The notes beneath the pieces are model-generated. The model made no database searches and had not been told where the DNA came from. It saw only the letters and a program-made list of their open reading frames with translations. Below are positions 46,210 through 57,176 of a stretch of 64,000 nt of DNA, in pieces (position 1 is the first letter of the stretch; each line of letters starts with the position of its first letter). The stretch is from Voacanga thouarsii. Its lineage: Eukaryota > Streptophyta > Magnoliopsida > Gentianales > Apocynaceae. Position numbers and translations under genes: made by a program. The DNA is taken from contig JANUWF010001937.1 in the NCBI GenBank assembly GCA_026120185.1, positions 1,054,001-1,118,000 of the forward strand. Direction: 5' to 3'.

Positions 46210-47048
46210 TGATCATGCAAGAACCCAAGCCGGCAACAAAGACGGACGAAACTCGACCTAAAAATTGGCCTCTAGAGGACAGTCGGCGCCACCCCGAGCA
46301 GCATAACCAGCGCCGGCTACATTCTACCCCAACAACCGCCTCAATCACAACAAAATGGCCTGAAGACAAATCAAAATCGGCACCGGCTGTGATGTCCAAA
46401 CCAGCACCGGCTTCTCCCTGGGCAGCCGACGATTGCCCTATGTTTTTAATATTTTCTCCAATTTTTTTCAATTTTAATTGCTTGTAAAGACTTATTATGA
46501 CCCTAAACTGTAATTAAATCTCAAGGATTATATAGCTAGGGCTAGGATAGTATAAATATCACCTTTAGTAATTTGACAACACAATATACTTTACTTCAAT
46601 TCAAAATTGAGAGAGAATCTTGAGAGGCTTTAGCCTCCTTGTTCATCTTGTTCAAGACCAAACTTAAGGGTTAGTCCTCCTTATGTATGAGTCTATAAAT
46701 CTTTTGGATAATCCAATGTTGTTTTCTTTGAATGGGTCTTAGTTGTTTTGTTCTTCTAAGGTTTGTTTGAAATATAATATTTGGGTGTCTATTTTCTCTA
46801 TTCTATTTTATTCTTGTTTGCCTTTGTTGCTTCAAGGATATTAGGGTGAGATTATAGTAGAACTATCTACCTTTCTTGAGGGTCTTTGAATCTTAGTTCT
46901 TCAAGAGTTTGATAGAATGTAGGTTGTTATTTTGTCTTCTCCTTTTTTTGTCACAAGAATCTCTGTTTTTTGTCCTATTGTTGAACTGAATAGTTAGCCA
47001 ACTAAAACACCCACAATACCAAGAAAAGCCACACAAGATTTCGTATCA
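46210..47048 (+). repeat. left LTR of gypsy element 2
   Basis: 839 bp, homologous to 50573-51387. GC-rich first 240 bp with degenerate CGGCGCCGG palindromes. The short open frames on both strands at 46104-46487 are LTR sequence. Confidence 0.92.
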
Positions 47049-47055
47049 AAGAGTT

Positions 47056-47067
47056 TGGTATCAGAGC
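47056..47067 (+). promoter_or_regulatory. tRNA-iMet primer binding site of gypsy element 2
   Basis: tggtatcagagc, an exact match to the canonical PBS, seven bases after the LTR. Confidence 0.92.
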
Positions 47068-47970
47068 AAGAAAAAGCTTGATTCCCATCAAAACTTGAAA
47101 GCAAGAAAAGGAGCCATACCAAGTTGAAGAAAAAGGAAAACAGGGAAATCCCGTAACTCAAAAATATGCTCCAAAAAGGTCATTGAATCTTTGTTTTATC
47201 TTGATTATTTTGTTGAAAAATTGCTCCTTAATGTTATTATAATCCTTGGGAACAAATTTATCTTGTGATTGTGTTGAAAATTGGCTTGAATATGGGTAAA
47301 AATGCTGGTAGTTCTTAAGTGACGAGATTGCAGCCAAGGTTTTTGATAAATGTTCCATGAGAGTGATTTTTATTATAATTGGGAACTTTGATTCTTGACT
47401 TTCATTCCTTGGGATTTTGGGATTTAGTAAATCACTCTAATGTTGAATTCCATATTCATTGAACTCAATTTTTCTATTGTACACTTGTGATCATCTTGTT
47501 ATTCATAGTCTTAGTTCTAGTTGTTCTTGTTTCTTTGTTCTTGATAATTCTTGTTTGTTTCTTACTTAGAATTGTTTCTTTGTGAGTCTAGTATTTGTTC
47601 TCGTGTTGAATTGAATCCATATTTCTTGAAATTCTTGATTAAAACTTGTTTGCTTGAGGTGTCCAATAAGTGTTTGTTGAAATTTCCCTAAGATCCTTTA
47701 ATTGGAAAATTCTTTTGATTTATGTAATTCACTAAGTTGGACTAAAACTTTAGCCATTGGGGAGAATTGAGATTTAACAAGAAGGCTTGAATATTGAGAA
47801 AAAGGCAAGAGGGTGAGCCTATTATTAAAAGAGCCTAAAAGAGCAAACACGAGCGTGAAGTGAACAACCTTGAGAGCCAACACGCAAGGAAGTAAAGTGA
47901 AGATCTATTTTTTTTTTCTTTCTAATCTCTTTTATTTTGCAGGTATAAGTAAATATTCCATCACCATAGC
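47068..47970 (+). other. leader of gypsy element 2
   Basis: About 0.9 kb, T-rich, with many cttgtt and ttgattctt words; no protein recognised. Confidence 0.55.
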
Positions 47971-47979
47971 CTATGAATA

Positions 47980-49445
47980 AGAGATCTCTAGGCCTAATCT
48001 AAGTGGACCTAGTAGACCTCAAGAAGAACCCATTGATGCTAGGGGTTTGCATGAGGACTTGCAAGCTATGATGAGGACTATGCAAAGTGAATTTCAAAAC
48101 ATGACAACGAAAATGATAAATCATCTTAGGCAATCTTCTACCGTTACACAAAGGAGAAGCCAAGAACGAGTGCATAGTCCAAGGATGAGGGATGGTAATG
48201 CCCATACTCCTCCGTTATATGCCCAACAAAGGGAAGAATGGGATTAACACTCTATTGGGGGTTTCAAACAAGCTCTTATGAGAGGAGGAAAACATGGCTT
48301 GGGAGGAGGACGGGGAAGGGGCCAAGGAAGGAATGGATGGAACAACATAAGGGGGCTAGAAATAGAGTTTGAGGAAGTTGATGAATGGTATGAGGGGGAA
48401 CAAGTTGAGGCATTTGGGGAACAACATAGAGGATGGGGTAATAGAGGAGGAATGAGAGAAGAAAATGATGTGGAGAGGGAGTTGAGATATATTAAATTGA
48501 AAGTGCTCACATTCTATGACAAGAGTGACCTCGAAGCATATTTTGAGTGGGAGAGCAAGATGAAGATATTCCTAGAGAGTCATACCTATAGTGAGAGGTC
48601 AAATGTGAAGTTGGCTATCTTAGGATTTTCGGAGTATGTTTTGGTATGGTGAGAGCAAGTTAGCGCTCAAATGAGACAAATGAGAGTGGAAATCGTGGCC
48701 AGTTAGAATTTGTTAAAAGATATGATGAGGGCAAGGTTTATACCACACTATTACTACAACGATCTTTACCAAAGGCTCCAATTACTCAAGCAAGGGAACA
48801 AGAGTATGAAGGATTACCATAAGGAGATGGAAGTTATGTTGATGAGAGCTCAAATCAATGAGAATCCTAGAGCAACAAGAGCAAGGTTCTTGAGGGGATT
48901 AAATAAGGAGATTGCCAATTTGGTGAAATTGTACCCCTATGATTGATTGGAGGATATGGTACATGCTGCTATGAAGATTGAGAGGCAATTAAAGAGGAGG
49001 GCATTTACTAGACCACCATTTCCAAACCCCAACACTACTAGTAAGGTGCTAATTAAGAAGGATGAAGCTCCTAAGCCATTCCAAAGGAACTCCAACAAAC
49101 TTAGGGAAGGTTGGAAACCTAGAGAAGATTGGAAGCCTAGGGAGGATTGGAAACCTAGGGAATGATGGAACAAGAACAAGGGAAAAGGCATGGAGATGCC
49201 ACAAAGGAATAAGGATATCAAATGTTTTAAGTGTCTTGAATATAGACATACTTTCCATGAGTGTCCAAGCAAGAGAACGATGTATACTAATCCCAATGGT
49301 GAGGTCTCTACCGATGAAGAAGAAGAAGGAGAAAGGTACCAAAGAGACCAAGAGGGAAATAGAGATGAGGAGAGTGATGAAGGGAAAGTTGTTGGTCAAG
49401 AATACTCATTGGTGGGAGTCACAAGAAGGTTATTAAATTCATAAG
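47980..49445 (+). pseudogene. gypsy element 2 gag with zinc knuckle
   Basis: Frame pieces: HEDLQAMMRTMQSEFQ at 48053; a Gly/Arg-rich stretch (48278-48350); the Retrotrans_gag domain from LKVLTFYDKSDLEAYFEWES (48499) through DMMRARFIPHYYYNDLYQRL (48718) to MVHAAMKIERQLKRR (48955). A threefold WKPRE tandem follows at about 49110-49160. The CX2CX4HX4C knuckle CFKCLEYRHTFHEC (about 49221-49262) is intact. Stops near 48244, 48650, 48704, 48944 and 49163 break it. A TAA precedes the first usable frame, so the start is lost. Despite this, most of gag is still readable. Confidence 0.9.
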
Positions 49446-49489
49446 CCATTGAGGATTAAGATCACCAACAAAGAGAGAACATTTTCTAC

Positions 49490-49870
49490 ATTAGGTGTCT
49501 AATTAACAAGACCCATTGTAGTATCATTGTAGATAGTGGGAATTGTACTAACGTGATTAGTGACAACTTAGTTGAAGAATTGGACATGAGTTGGATTAAA
49601 CACCCCAAGCCCTACAAAATACAATGGTTGAACGATAATGGGGAAATGAGAGTAAACAAGCAAGTGTTGGTATCTTTTGAAATGGGGAAGTACAAAGATG
49701 ATGTGCTATGTGATGTGGTACCCATGCAAGCGGGTCACTTACTACTAGGGAGGTCTTGACAATATGATAGGCATGTAAAACATGATGGGAGGAAGAACAC
49801 TTATTCCCTATTCAATGAGGGAACTAAGTTTACCCTTACCCCTATAGCCCTTAGTGAGGTGACCAAAAAT
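49490..49870 (+). pseudogene. gypsy element 2 aspartic protease
   Basis: SIIVDSGNCTNVISDNLVEE carries the DSG catalytic box (about 49530-49540). The flap-like region is VLVSFEMGKYKDDVLCDV, and the domain ends with QAGHLLLGRS followed by a stop at 49757. It would cleave the gag-pol polyprotein. The following lysine/glutamate-rich linker (49880-50100) is also typical of this family. Confidence 0.83.
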
Positions 49871-49954
49871 CAATGAATCATGAAGGAGAAAGAAAAGAAG
49901 AAGGGTGCACAAGACGGTAAACGAAAATAAGAAATTGAGAGAAAAGAACAAGAG

Positions 49955-50420
49955 ATGAAAGAAAAAGAGTTGAGAGAGAGAATAGACAAACAAACACCTT
50001 TGACAATCAAGGATAGGAGTGAACAAGGACAAGAGAAGGGAGGCAAAAGAAGAGTGAATTTCTTTGCAAAAGAAAATGAGGTCCTAGAGGCTATAGAAGT
50101 TAAGGAACCGGTCATTCTTCTTTTATGTAAATGTTCTTATATTTCTACTAATGATTTTTCATTATCTTTACCTAATGAAATTGCAGCTGTTCCTCAAGAA
50201 TTTGAAGTTGTTTTTCTAAAGGAGGTGGTCAACCGAACACTTACCCAATTCTTACAGACCATACTCAAGAACAACTTGACTAATTGGGAGGAATGCTGGC
50301 CACACCTTGAGTTTGTTCACAAAAGGACTTTTCACTCTACCACTTCTTATTCTCTTTTTGAAATTGTGTATGGTTTTAATCCCCTAACTCCTTTCAATTG
50401 ATTCCCTTGCCTATAGGTGA
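49955..50420 (+). pseudogene. deletion-fusion ORF: RT-proximal region joined to integrase C-terminus
   Basis: 148 codons. Residues to about 90 are a charged linker and the stretch before RT (LPNEIAAVPQEFEVVFLKEV). It then changes abruptly to integrase C-terminal sequence: NRTLTQFLQTILKNN, NWEECWPHLEFVHKRTFHS and EIVYGFNPLTPF. RT, RNase H and most of integrase are missing. The junction lies at about 50220-50230, within gaggtggtcaac, where both parent segments would read Glu-Val. Because the frame is kept through the junction, the fusion would be translated from a local ATG, but no enzymatic domain remains. Confidence 0.85.
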
Positions 50421-50557
50421 ATGAATGAACCTTGATGGAGCTAAAAAGGTGGCAATGGTGAAAGCATTCCATGTAGATGATGGCAATGATTCGGAGACGA
50501 ATCCTTTTCAAGAAGGGAGAGATGATGAGACTCCACTTCATCATGGAGGTCAAGATC

Positions 50558-50572
50558 AAAGAGGGGGAGGCG
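50558..50572 (+). promoter_or_regulatory. polypurine tract of gypsy element 2
   Basis: aaagagggggagg, directly before the right LTR. Confidence 0.85.
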
Positions 50573-51387
50573 TGACCATGCAAGAACTCAAGCCAGCAAC
50601 AAAGACGGACGAAACTCAACCCAAAAGGAGGCCTCCAGAGAACGACCGGCGCCGGCTATATTCTGCCCCAACAACCGCCTCAATCACAACATAACGGGCC
50701 GAAGACAGATCACAACTGGCGCCGGCTGTGATGTCCAAACCGGCGCCGGTTTCCCTCTGGACAGCCGACGATTGCCCCGTGTTTTTAATATTTTCTCTGA
50801 TTTTCTTCAATTTTAATTGCTTGTAAAGACTTATTATGACCCTAAACTGTAATTAAATCTTAGAAATTACTTAGCTAGGGTTAGGATAGTATCAATAGCA
50901 CCTTTAGTGATTTGACAACATAATACACTTTACTTCAATTCAAATTTGAGAGAGAATTTTGAGAGGCCCTAGCCTCATTGTTCATCTTGTTCAAGACCAA
51001 GCTTAAAGGTTAGTCCTCCTTATGTATGAGTCTATAAATCTTTTGGATAATCCAATATTATTTTCTTTGAATGGGTCTTAGTTACTTTGTTCTTCTAAGG
51101 TTTGATTGAAATATAATATTTGGGTGTCTATTTTCTCTATTCTATTTTATTCTTGTTTGCCTTTGTTGCTTCAAGGATATTGGAATAAGATTATAGTAGA
51201 AATATCTACTTTTCTTGAGGGTCTTTGAAGCTTAGTTCTTCAAGGGTTTGATGGAGTGTAGGTTGTTATTTTGTCTTCTCCCTTTTTTGTCACAAGAATC
51301 TCTGTTTGTGGTCCTATTGTTGAACTGAACAGTTAGCCAACTAAAACACTCACAATACCAAGAAAAGCCACACAAGATTTCGTATCA
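50573..51387 (+). repeat. right LTR of gypsy element 2
   Basis: 815 bp; partner of 46210-47048. Retains three CCGGCGCCGG-type palindromes near 50646, 50717 and 50740 that are degraded in the left LTR. Confidence 0.92.
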
Positions 51388-52198
51388 AGATGTAAGACTT
51401 ATCATCCGGGAGGTTGACAGTTCTTAGGTTAGGCACGGTATTCAAGAGGAGAAGGTTGATCAAAGTGGTAAGAGAATGCAAGCAACCACTTAAATTCACT
51501 GAATAATTGTATATTGCTGGTTTTTTTTTTTTTTTTTACATAAAATGATCCATACAACAACAAACTAAGTTATTGTTTTCTAAACTTATAAGTTTATTAT
51601 ATTTTTAAGTGTTCTTTGGTTTGTATTGTTCACTAGAAACTATTAATCTTTGTCTCTTTATTTTTGTTGTGGCTCAATACAAACTTGAGTTGTATCTTCC
51701 ATGCCATTTTTCATTCTTTTAGATTTGTGATTAAGCTTATTGGAAAAGTTGGGTGAAAATACAAAGATTCAGCACCTAGTTAGATTTGCTGTTAATTATT
51801 CTTATTAATTCTATACCTTATTCCCTATTTAGTTTCATGATAAATATGATTTTGTTTCTAATATTCCTTGTCTTTATTTCCTAATTAATTCCATGCATAT
51901 TACATAGTGAAGATGCCAACAATATGTAGCAATAAAAAAATTGGGATTAAAATGGAAGATAAATAATTGACCCCTGGTTTTAAGAGAATGGAAGAGAGGT
52001 TAACTCGAAACACAAGACGTTCGATCGGGATGCTGGACGATAGCATGAACAAGCATTTGTTTGAGCAAAAAAACTTTAAAGTTGGTATTGGAGCAAATGT
52101 TGTTTGTAGGCTTAAACGACAATAGCATGAGATTTAAATTGTTGCACTATTTTTTTCCCACTTTTTGTTACAAGAAAATCTGGCATTCTCTTCATATG
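51388..52198 (+). other. spacer between gypsy 2 and Ulp1-like exons
   Basis: AT-rich. A short frame just after the LTR (VRLIIREVDSS at about 51390-51425) could continue the CACTA coding region but is too short to assign. T-run at 51521-51537. Confidence 0.4.
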
Positions 52199-53439
52199 AG
52201 AAACGAGGTGCCTTTGTAGTGTTAGACTCCATTTGGTTCCAAGCCTATGAAAAGGTCCGTAAAGACAACATTCTTTAGATTAAGAAAATGACATATTCAA
52301 AAAAAAATTACATAATTGTCCCAATTGTTTTGTAGTAAGTAATAAACAAAAAATACGTGATTACTAGCTTCAAATATATTTCTAACCCTGTTTATGGTAA
52401 TTTTGTGTGTTCACTTTCTTCCACTTCCTAGCAGGTCCTATTATAGCCTTTTGATCATTTGTGGATTTAAGGAAGAAGCAGAGCACGAGGACAAGTGCAT
52501 AATTCTGTTGGACTCTCTAAATTCTACCAATCAATCAAGCCTTGAACAAATTGCAAGGAAGTAGGTCATTCTATTCAGCAAAGTATATCATAAATTGTGT
52601 TAATAAACTCACTAGTATGACCTTTATTTACTTGATTTAGTTTGGATAGTTTTATGATGGATATACACGAGTCAAATAGAAGGACAATATTCCTTGATTC
52701 ACTGAGACACATACCATTTCTAATTCCTAAAATATCCATTTGAAAATTTATATTATCTTATTTATGTTATTACAATAGTACTAATTAGATAGTAAATATT
52801 CACATTATAGATGCAACAACAAGAAGAGAACGAAGAATGTGGATATTTCATGCTATACTATGCATACCTATTTATTCAAAATACTCCCAACAAATTTAGC
52901 ATTTTTGAAGGCTACCCATATTTTGTAAGTTTTCATGACTAGCTTGTGTTCAAATCTTCGATTTCACTATAAATATGATTGAAGATCATGTTAAGGCAAC
53001 TAAGAAACATGAGAAACCAATCTTTATACAAACAACCAAAAGCGTTAGCCTTTTAATGTTTGAAGTTCACATCTATAAGGAAATCTAACCATGAAACTAG
53101 ATACGATATTCTAAAAGACAATATCCAATCTTATATAACCTTTGAGTACATCTCAGTTATTTGAGTACACCATTTGTGTCTCTTGTAGAGCACTAATTAA
53201 CAACTCTAAAAAATATTTTCCTAGCACTCTTCTGTAGTTTAAAAGGACAATTAAATATCTTGAAAGATATGTTATCCTAGGATTATTGCTGCAAAATATT
53301 AGCTTTGGAATTAAATATTTACAAAAATATATTCTCTTGTAGTGTTTTACTATGGAATTAAATACACCAGTATTACTTATTCAGAATTCTTGCCCAAAAA
53401 GTTAGAGTATGGCCCCGGCTAGTTCCTTTATCCTTGTGA

Positions 53440-53600
53440 TTCTTTTTTTACTATTTTTTATTTTTTTAATAAAGAAACTCATAGCTGCTACTTAAAGGTA
53501 TGCATATGGCTCGTATCCTAAGTGAGATTTGAACTCAGGACGTCAGTATAAAAATCATAACACCAACTATCTCAGCTAACTCGAAGGACTATCCTTATTA
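53440..53600 (-). repeat. candidate tRNA-derived SINE
   Basis: On the minus strand, GAGTTAGCTGAGATAGTTGG (A-box-like) precedes GAGTTCAAATCTC (B-box-like, 53525-53536 region) at tRNA-like spacing, and an A-rich tail follows (plus-strand T-rich 53446-53470). It lies in the large intron of the Ulp1-like pseudogene. One copy only, so the boundaries are estimates. Confidence 0.5.
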
Positions 53601-54269
53601 TTCTTATTAGCTTTGCGTGGTCTTAGTATTTTAGTTATCCTCAATTTTGTTCTAGTAGATGGTAATTTTTTATTTTCTATGGTTAACATATCCATTCTGG
53701 TGTAGGAATCTTATTGCTTCTTTTGCTTTCCAAAATGAAAAACTTTCAGAGAAAATCACACTGGAAACATTTGTATTATGCCTTATACAATTGACATACT
53801 TTATATATAAGAAGGTACTTTGTCTTTTTAAGTTTTCAAGCTCTTAGGAAAACATGAGAATTTTGTAAGCTGAATAAATAGCTCATTTTCTTACATTACT
53901 TTGCATTAGAATTGAGTTGAAAATAGTTGTATTTATGATTTTTATGATTTTATTTTTTGAGCTAGAAGCTTTAGGAAGGAGGGGAAGAGGAGTCCAATCA
54001 TTAGATTAAGTGATTGCTACTAGGAAAATTGAATATTATGCCAGGGGCAAGGATTCAAATAATCTAAGTCTAATGTTTTTTCTGGTTATAAAAATTCATG
54101 TATCTATATTTTTGCCCCGATTCGAGAAGGATTTCTAGGTTTCCAAGTAATCTTAGAGTAGTTTTGGTAGGTTTCCTATCTGGCAGCATGGTTTAGTTGT
54201 AGAAAAGCAAGTTAGAGGATTTGAATTATTTTTTGTTGGTTATTTTCTGGTTGATATTAAGCAATTATT

Positions 54270-54527
54270 ATTGACTACTTGTAGTTGTTGATGATAAGAA
54301 ACAAGATCTTAAATGGTAGAAACCGTTGATGATTGTCTTGATTACAAAAACCTTTGCTTTAGGAATTTCCTTAAAGGGCTGTATTATGGTGATCAACTAT
54401 TGACTACTTGTAGTTGCTGGTGATAAGAAACAAGATCTTAAATGGTAGAAACCATTGATGATTGTCTTGATTACAAAAACCTTTGCTTTAGGAATTTCCT
54501 TAAAGGACGGTATTATGGTGATCAACA
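54270..54527. repeat. two-unit tandem duplication, 129-bp period
   Basis: 54270-54398 and 54399-54527 match with only a few substitutions (attgactacttgtagttg start, ggtgatcaac end). It lies in the last intron of the Ulp1-like pseudogene. Confidence 0.92.
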
Positions 54528-55180
54528 ATTATCATTCTACTACAATTTAATATCCTGTCACTCATAGGTTAAGGAACATGATAGTTAATTTGTATGCACT
54601 TCTCTATTTTGAAATGATTACAGTGATAGCCTAGCATTTCTAATGAAAGATATTTTGTGGCAACTTTAATATTATTCAGTTCATGTGAATTATTCCTTCT
54701 TGTTGTCTAAAATTCAATGATTTGTTTCCAAACCTGAACCTAAACTTGAACTTGATTTGTGTAACCTATTGCTAAATAAAGGTGTATAACTTCAAGTTCA
54801 TTTTTACTTTATAGATATATCATGATTGGTTTAGCATTGATGAGTTTGAAGGATTTCGCAACTGGTTACTCGAGGTTGACAATATCATACATGAAAGTAA
54901 TGAAAGTGATGATGAATTAGCACCTAAGGCAACTGACATAGAGTTCAGCCTGGGTGACAAATTACAAAAACCTGGAACATCATAAGAGATTGAAACCACA
55001 TCACAAAAGTAGAATGACATAGTTTTAGAAAACAAAGAGGTCATATACCAATGGATTAAATGGAATAGCTCATAAATTAGCAAATTAATTCCTGAGCATA
55101 TTACCTAGTTACTTTGATTATCAATAGTTCCTTACTATTGATTTTTCATAACTCCTATCCTGTGATTATTTAAAGTAATC

Positions 55181-57176
55181 ATGAATATTTTGTTATTTGC
55201 TCTAGATATTCATGAATACCGCTCTGCATTGCAGGATATTGCCACCAAGAGTTGCAAACAAAAGAACGTGAAGCAGCTAATGCCAGGTGCAAAAAGTAAA
55301 GCAAAGTCAGTGGGTACCCCCGTTGCATCCCATTCTAGCGATGGAGGAAATGGCACTAATGTCCCAAAAAGCACAAATAGATGTACAATCCTGTCTTTAT
55401 CAACAGAAACCATTATGGCAACACTAAATAAATGCACAAAACCTATCCATAATCCAAGCCCATCAAGTCAACCTGAGAATTCTAAGCCTTCCCTAAGCTC
55501 AGGTAAAGTGTGTAAGTAGATCCTTTAATTCCAAAAACACTACTCTTATATAATTACAAATTCCAATTGTAAATTTGGATATTCATGTCTCCAAATAAGA
55601 TAAGCAAATTCCTCCACTACTTGGAAAGGACAAGAACCTGAAAAGTTCCTAGCAAAGTAGGGAATTAGAAATAGAGTAATAGTGAGTTTGACACCAGAGG
55701 GAGAGATTACCGGAGAAGAATATAGTAATTTTGCCACAGCATGTGGTGTGTTGGCAAAGATGAAGCCGAAGCTGCCAATTATCTATGTTTATTGGCACCA
55801 CGTCTGAGAAAAAACAAATGAGAAATTGTGGTAGGAGGTTCTAGTATGGAAAAACTATATCTCTACTAATTGAAAAATCTTGTTACTTTCACATATGATA
55901 TTATAACAACTTAGACATTTAGATGAGTTGCAAGATAACACTACTTTGCCCAACTCTAATGCAGCAAGAAAGGTGGTCCTAGGAATGATCAATTCCAACT
56001 GGAGGGATCATAAAACTATTATAAAAAGGATTGGTTCACCCTATTATAGAGTAGTGTAGCTGTACCTCCATGTAGGGATAAATGGGTGGATTCCAAACAA
56101 TGGAAGGAAATAAGCAATTATTGGAGATTGGAGAATGGAGAATATGAAGGTCTAATATTCCTTGCATTTAAATTGTTGTCTATATTTAAGGTAAAAAAAA
56201 TTAAGCAAGTGTAATGTGCAACTCAAAATTATATTCTTTTTATAACCTAGTTGCTTGTTTATGCAGAGGACAATTGAGTAAAATTCTTCAAACAAGACAT
56301 GTCAACAATTCCCTCCCCTAACAAGAAGGACGCCTTTTTCAAAAGTTTGGGAGTAGGTCAAGCTTCATTCCCTAGTCTTCGTTATATGGAAAATAATTGA
56401 TTCTAATACTATTCTAATTTTTAATAGCATTTCTTATATTGCATAGATGTCGTCCGAAGGTACGCCTACAACACAATATGATATATTCATGGAGACCCAA
56501 AAAAAGAATGGGATATGTGGTAACGAGGTTATGTCTAATGTGATTATATGTCTTTCAAATGTTTATTTGTTTAGTTAAGAAAAAGAGTAAGTGATTGCTC
56601 ATGTCCCTTTTTAATGACGTGCAAAGTAGCTACTATTTCTCATTTCCCTACTTGGCTACATTAAATCTAGATTGTTGCCTTTTTTTTATCTTGTATTTTA
56701 GAGTCAAATGGAATGGAGTTCACAGCAATGCCCGAGAGAGAACAGCTAGCAGAAGCAAAAAGATAAATTGTCACCAAGGCAATGGGGTCCGATAAAAGTA
56801 GTTGAATGAGGTGTATAGGAAGAGGCCCTACAAATACATCCATGAGGGAGTTTGTAGCATTCAATATTGCTACACAAGTAGAGCAAGTATGTGTTGAAAT
56901 CGAGGAGTGAATTGAGCAATGCATACAACGAGAAAGAGAGGAGTTTTATGCAAATTTTGAGAAAGAAAAAGAGGAAATTCATGCAAATTTCTAGAGAAGC
57001 TAGATGCATTTTTAACAAAAATTGATCTGAATGGTGTTACTGCTTTTGATGTATCTCCTATCCCACCCTCCAGTAGTTCTAACACATCTCTTGGAGTTAG
57101 ATCATCCAAGATTAATCCTTGTGGAGATGTTGCAAATTTAGAAACTGCTGATCATGTTAATCAATCCCCATCATGA
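55181..57176 (+). pseudogene. CACTA-associated Ptta/Transposase_24-like ORF
   Basis: Broken exons in plant Ptta/En/Spm order. 55205-55519 is a Ser/Pro-rich N-terminus (MPGAKSKAKSVGTPVASHSS). Near 56075-56115 comes DKWVDSKQWKEISNYW, the conserved 'W...W...S' part. After an acceptor at about 56446: SSEGTPTTQYDIFMETQKKN. Near 56800: MRCIGRGPTNTSMREF, the C-terminal signature. A coiled-coil tail (EREEFYANFEKEKEEIHANF, about 56930) follows, ending VNQSPS and TGA at 57176. Its role in CACTA elements is thought to be DNA binding (TNPA-like), but this is inference. Stops and frameshifts occur throughout. Confidence 0.65.

Larger units (their letters stand above)
46210..51387 (+). mobile_element. Ty3/gypsy element 2, pol deleted internally
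   Basis: Bounded by LTRs 46210-47048 and 50573-51387 (TGAT/TGAC start, CGTATCA end). PBS at 47056; then gag, protease, and a fused remnant joining the start of the RT region to the end of integrase; then PPT. Flanks aagta and agatg do not match, so there is no clean TSD, consistent with recombination. LTRs differ at many sites and CpG-rich palindromes have decayed. It sits between CACTA pieces on the same strand. Confidence 0.9.
52199..54985 (+). pseudogene. Ulp1/SENP-type cysteine protease (peptidase C48) pseudogene with introns
   Basis: Five exon pieces on the plus strand match the C-terminal catalytic domain of a plant ULP1-family SUMO protease. About 52199-52334: VLDSIWFQAYEKVRKDN then YIIVPIVL, with an indel. 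52435-52560: YSLLIICGFKEEAEHED and CIILLDSLNSTNQ. 52650-52731: FMMDIHESNRRTIF and IPFLIPK. 52811-52924: QQEENEECGYFMLYYAYLF. 54815-54985: YHDWFSIDEFEGFRNWLLE. Sites such as ag/GT at 52561 and 52925 and tatag at 54814 fit introns, and exons 2 to 5 join in phase. Catalytic Asp (LLDSL), Gln and Cys (NEECG) remain. The His position is Tyr, and splicing exon 1 to 2 makes a stop, so it cannot be active. It lies among CACTA parts on the same strand, suggesting a captured gene, though a decayed host gene is possible. Confidence 0.8.

Noticed and set aside
52148..52225. CACTA-like termini (cactatttttt at 52146 and cctttgtagtg at 52211)
   Set aside because: The second falls inside the Ulp1-like exon (FVVLDSIWF) and neither has matching subterminal repeats; likely chance.
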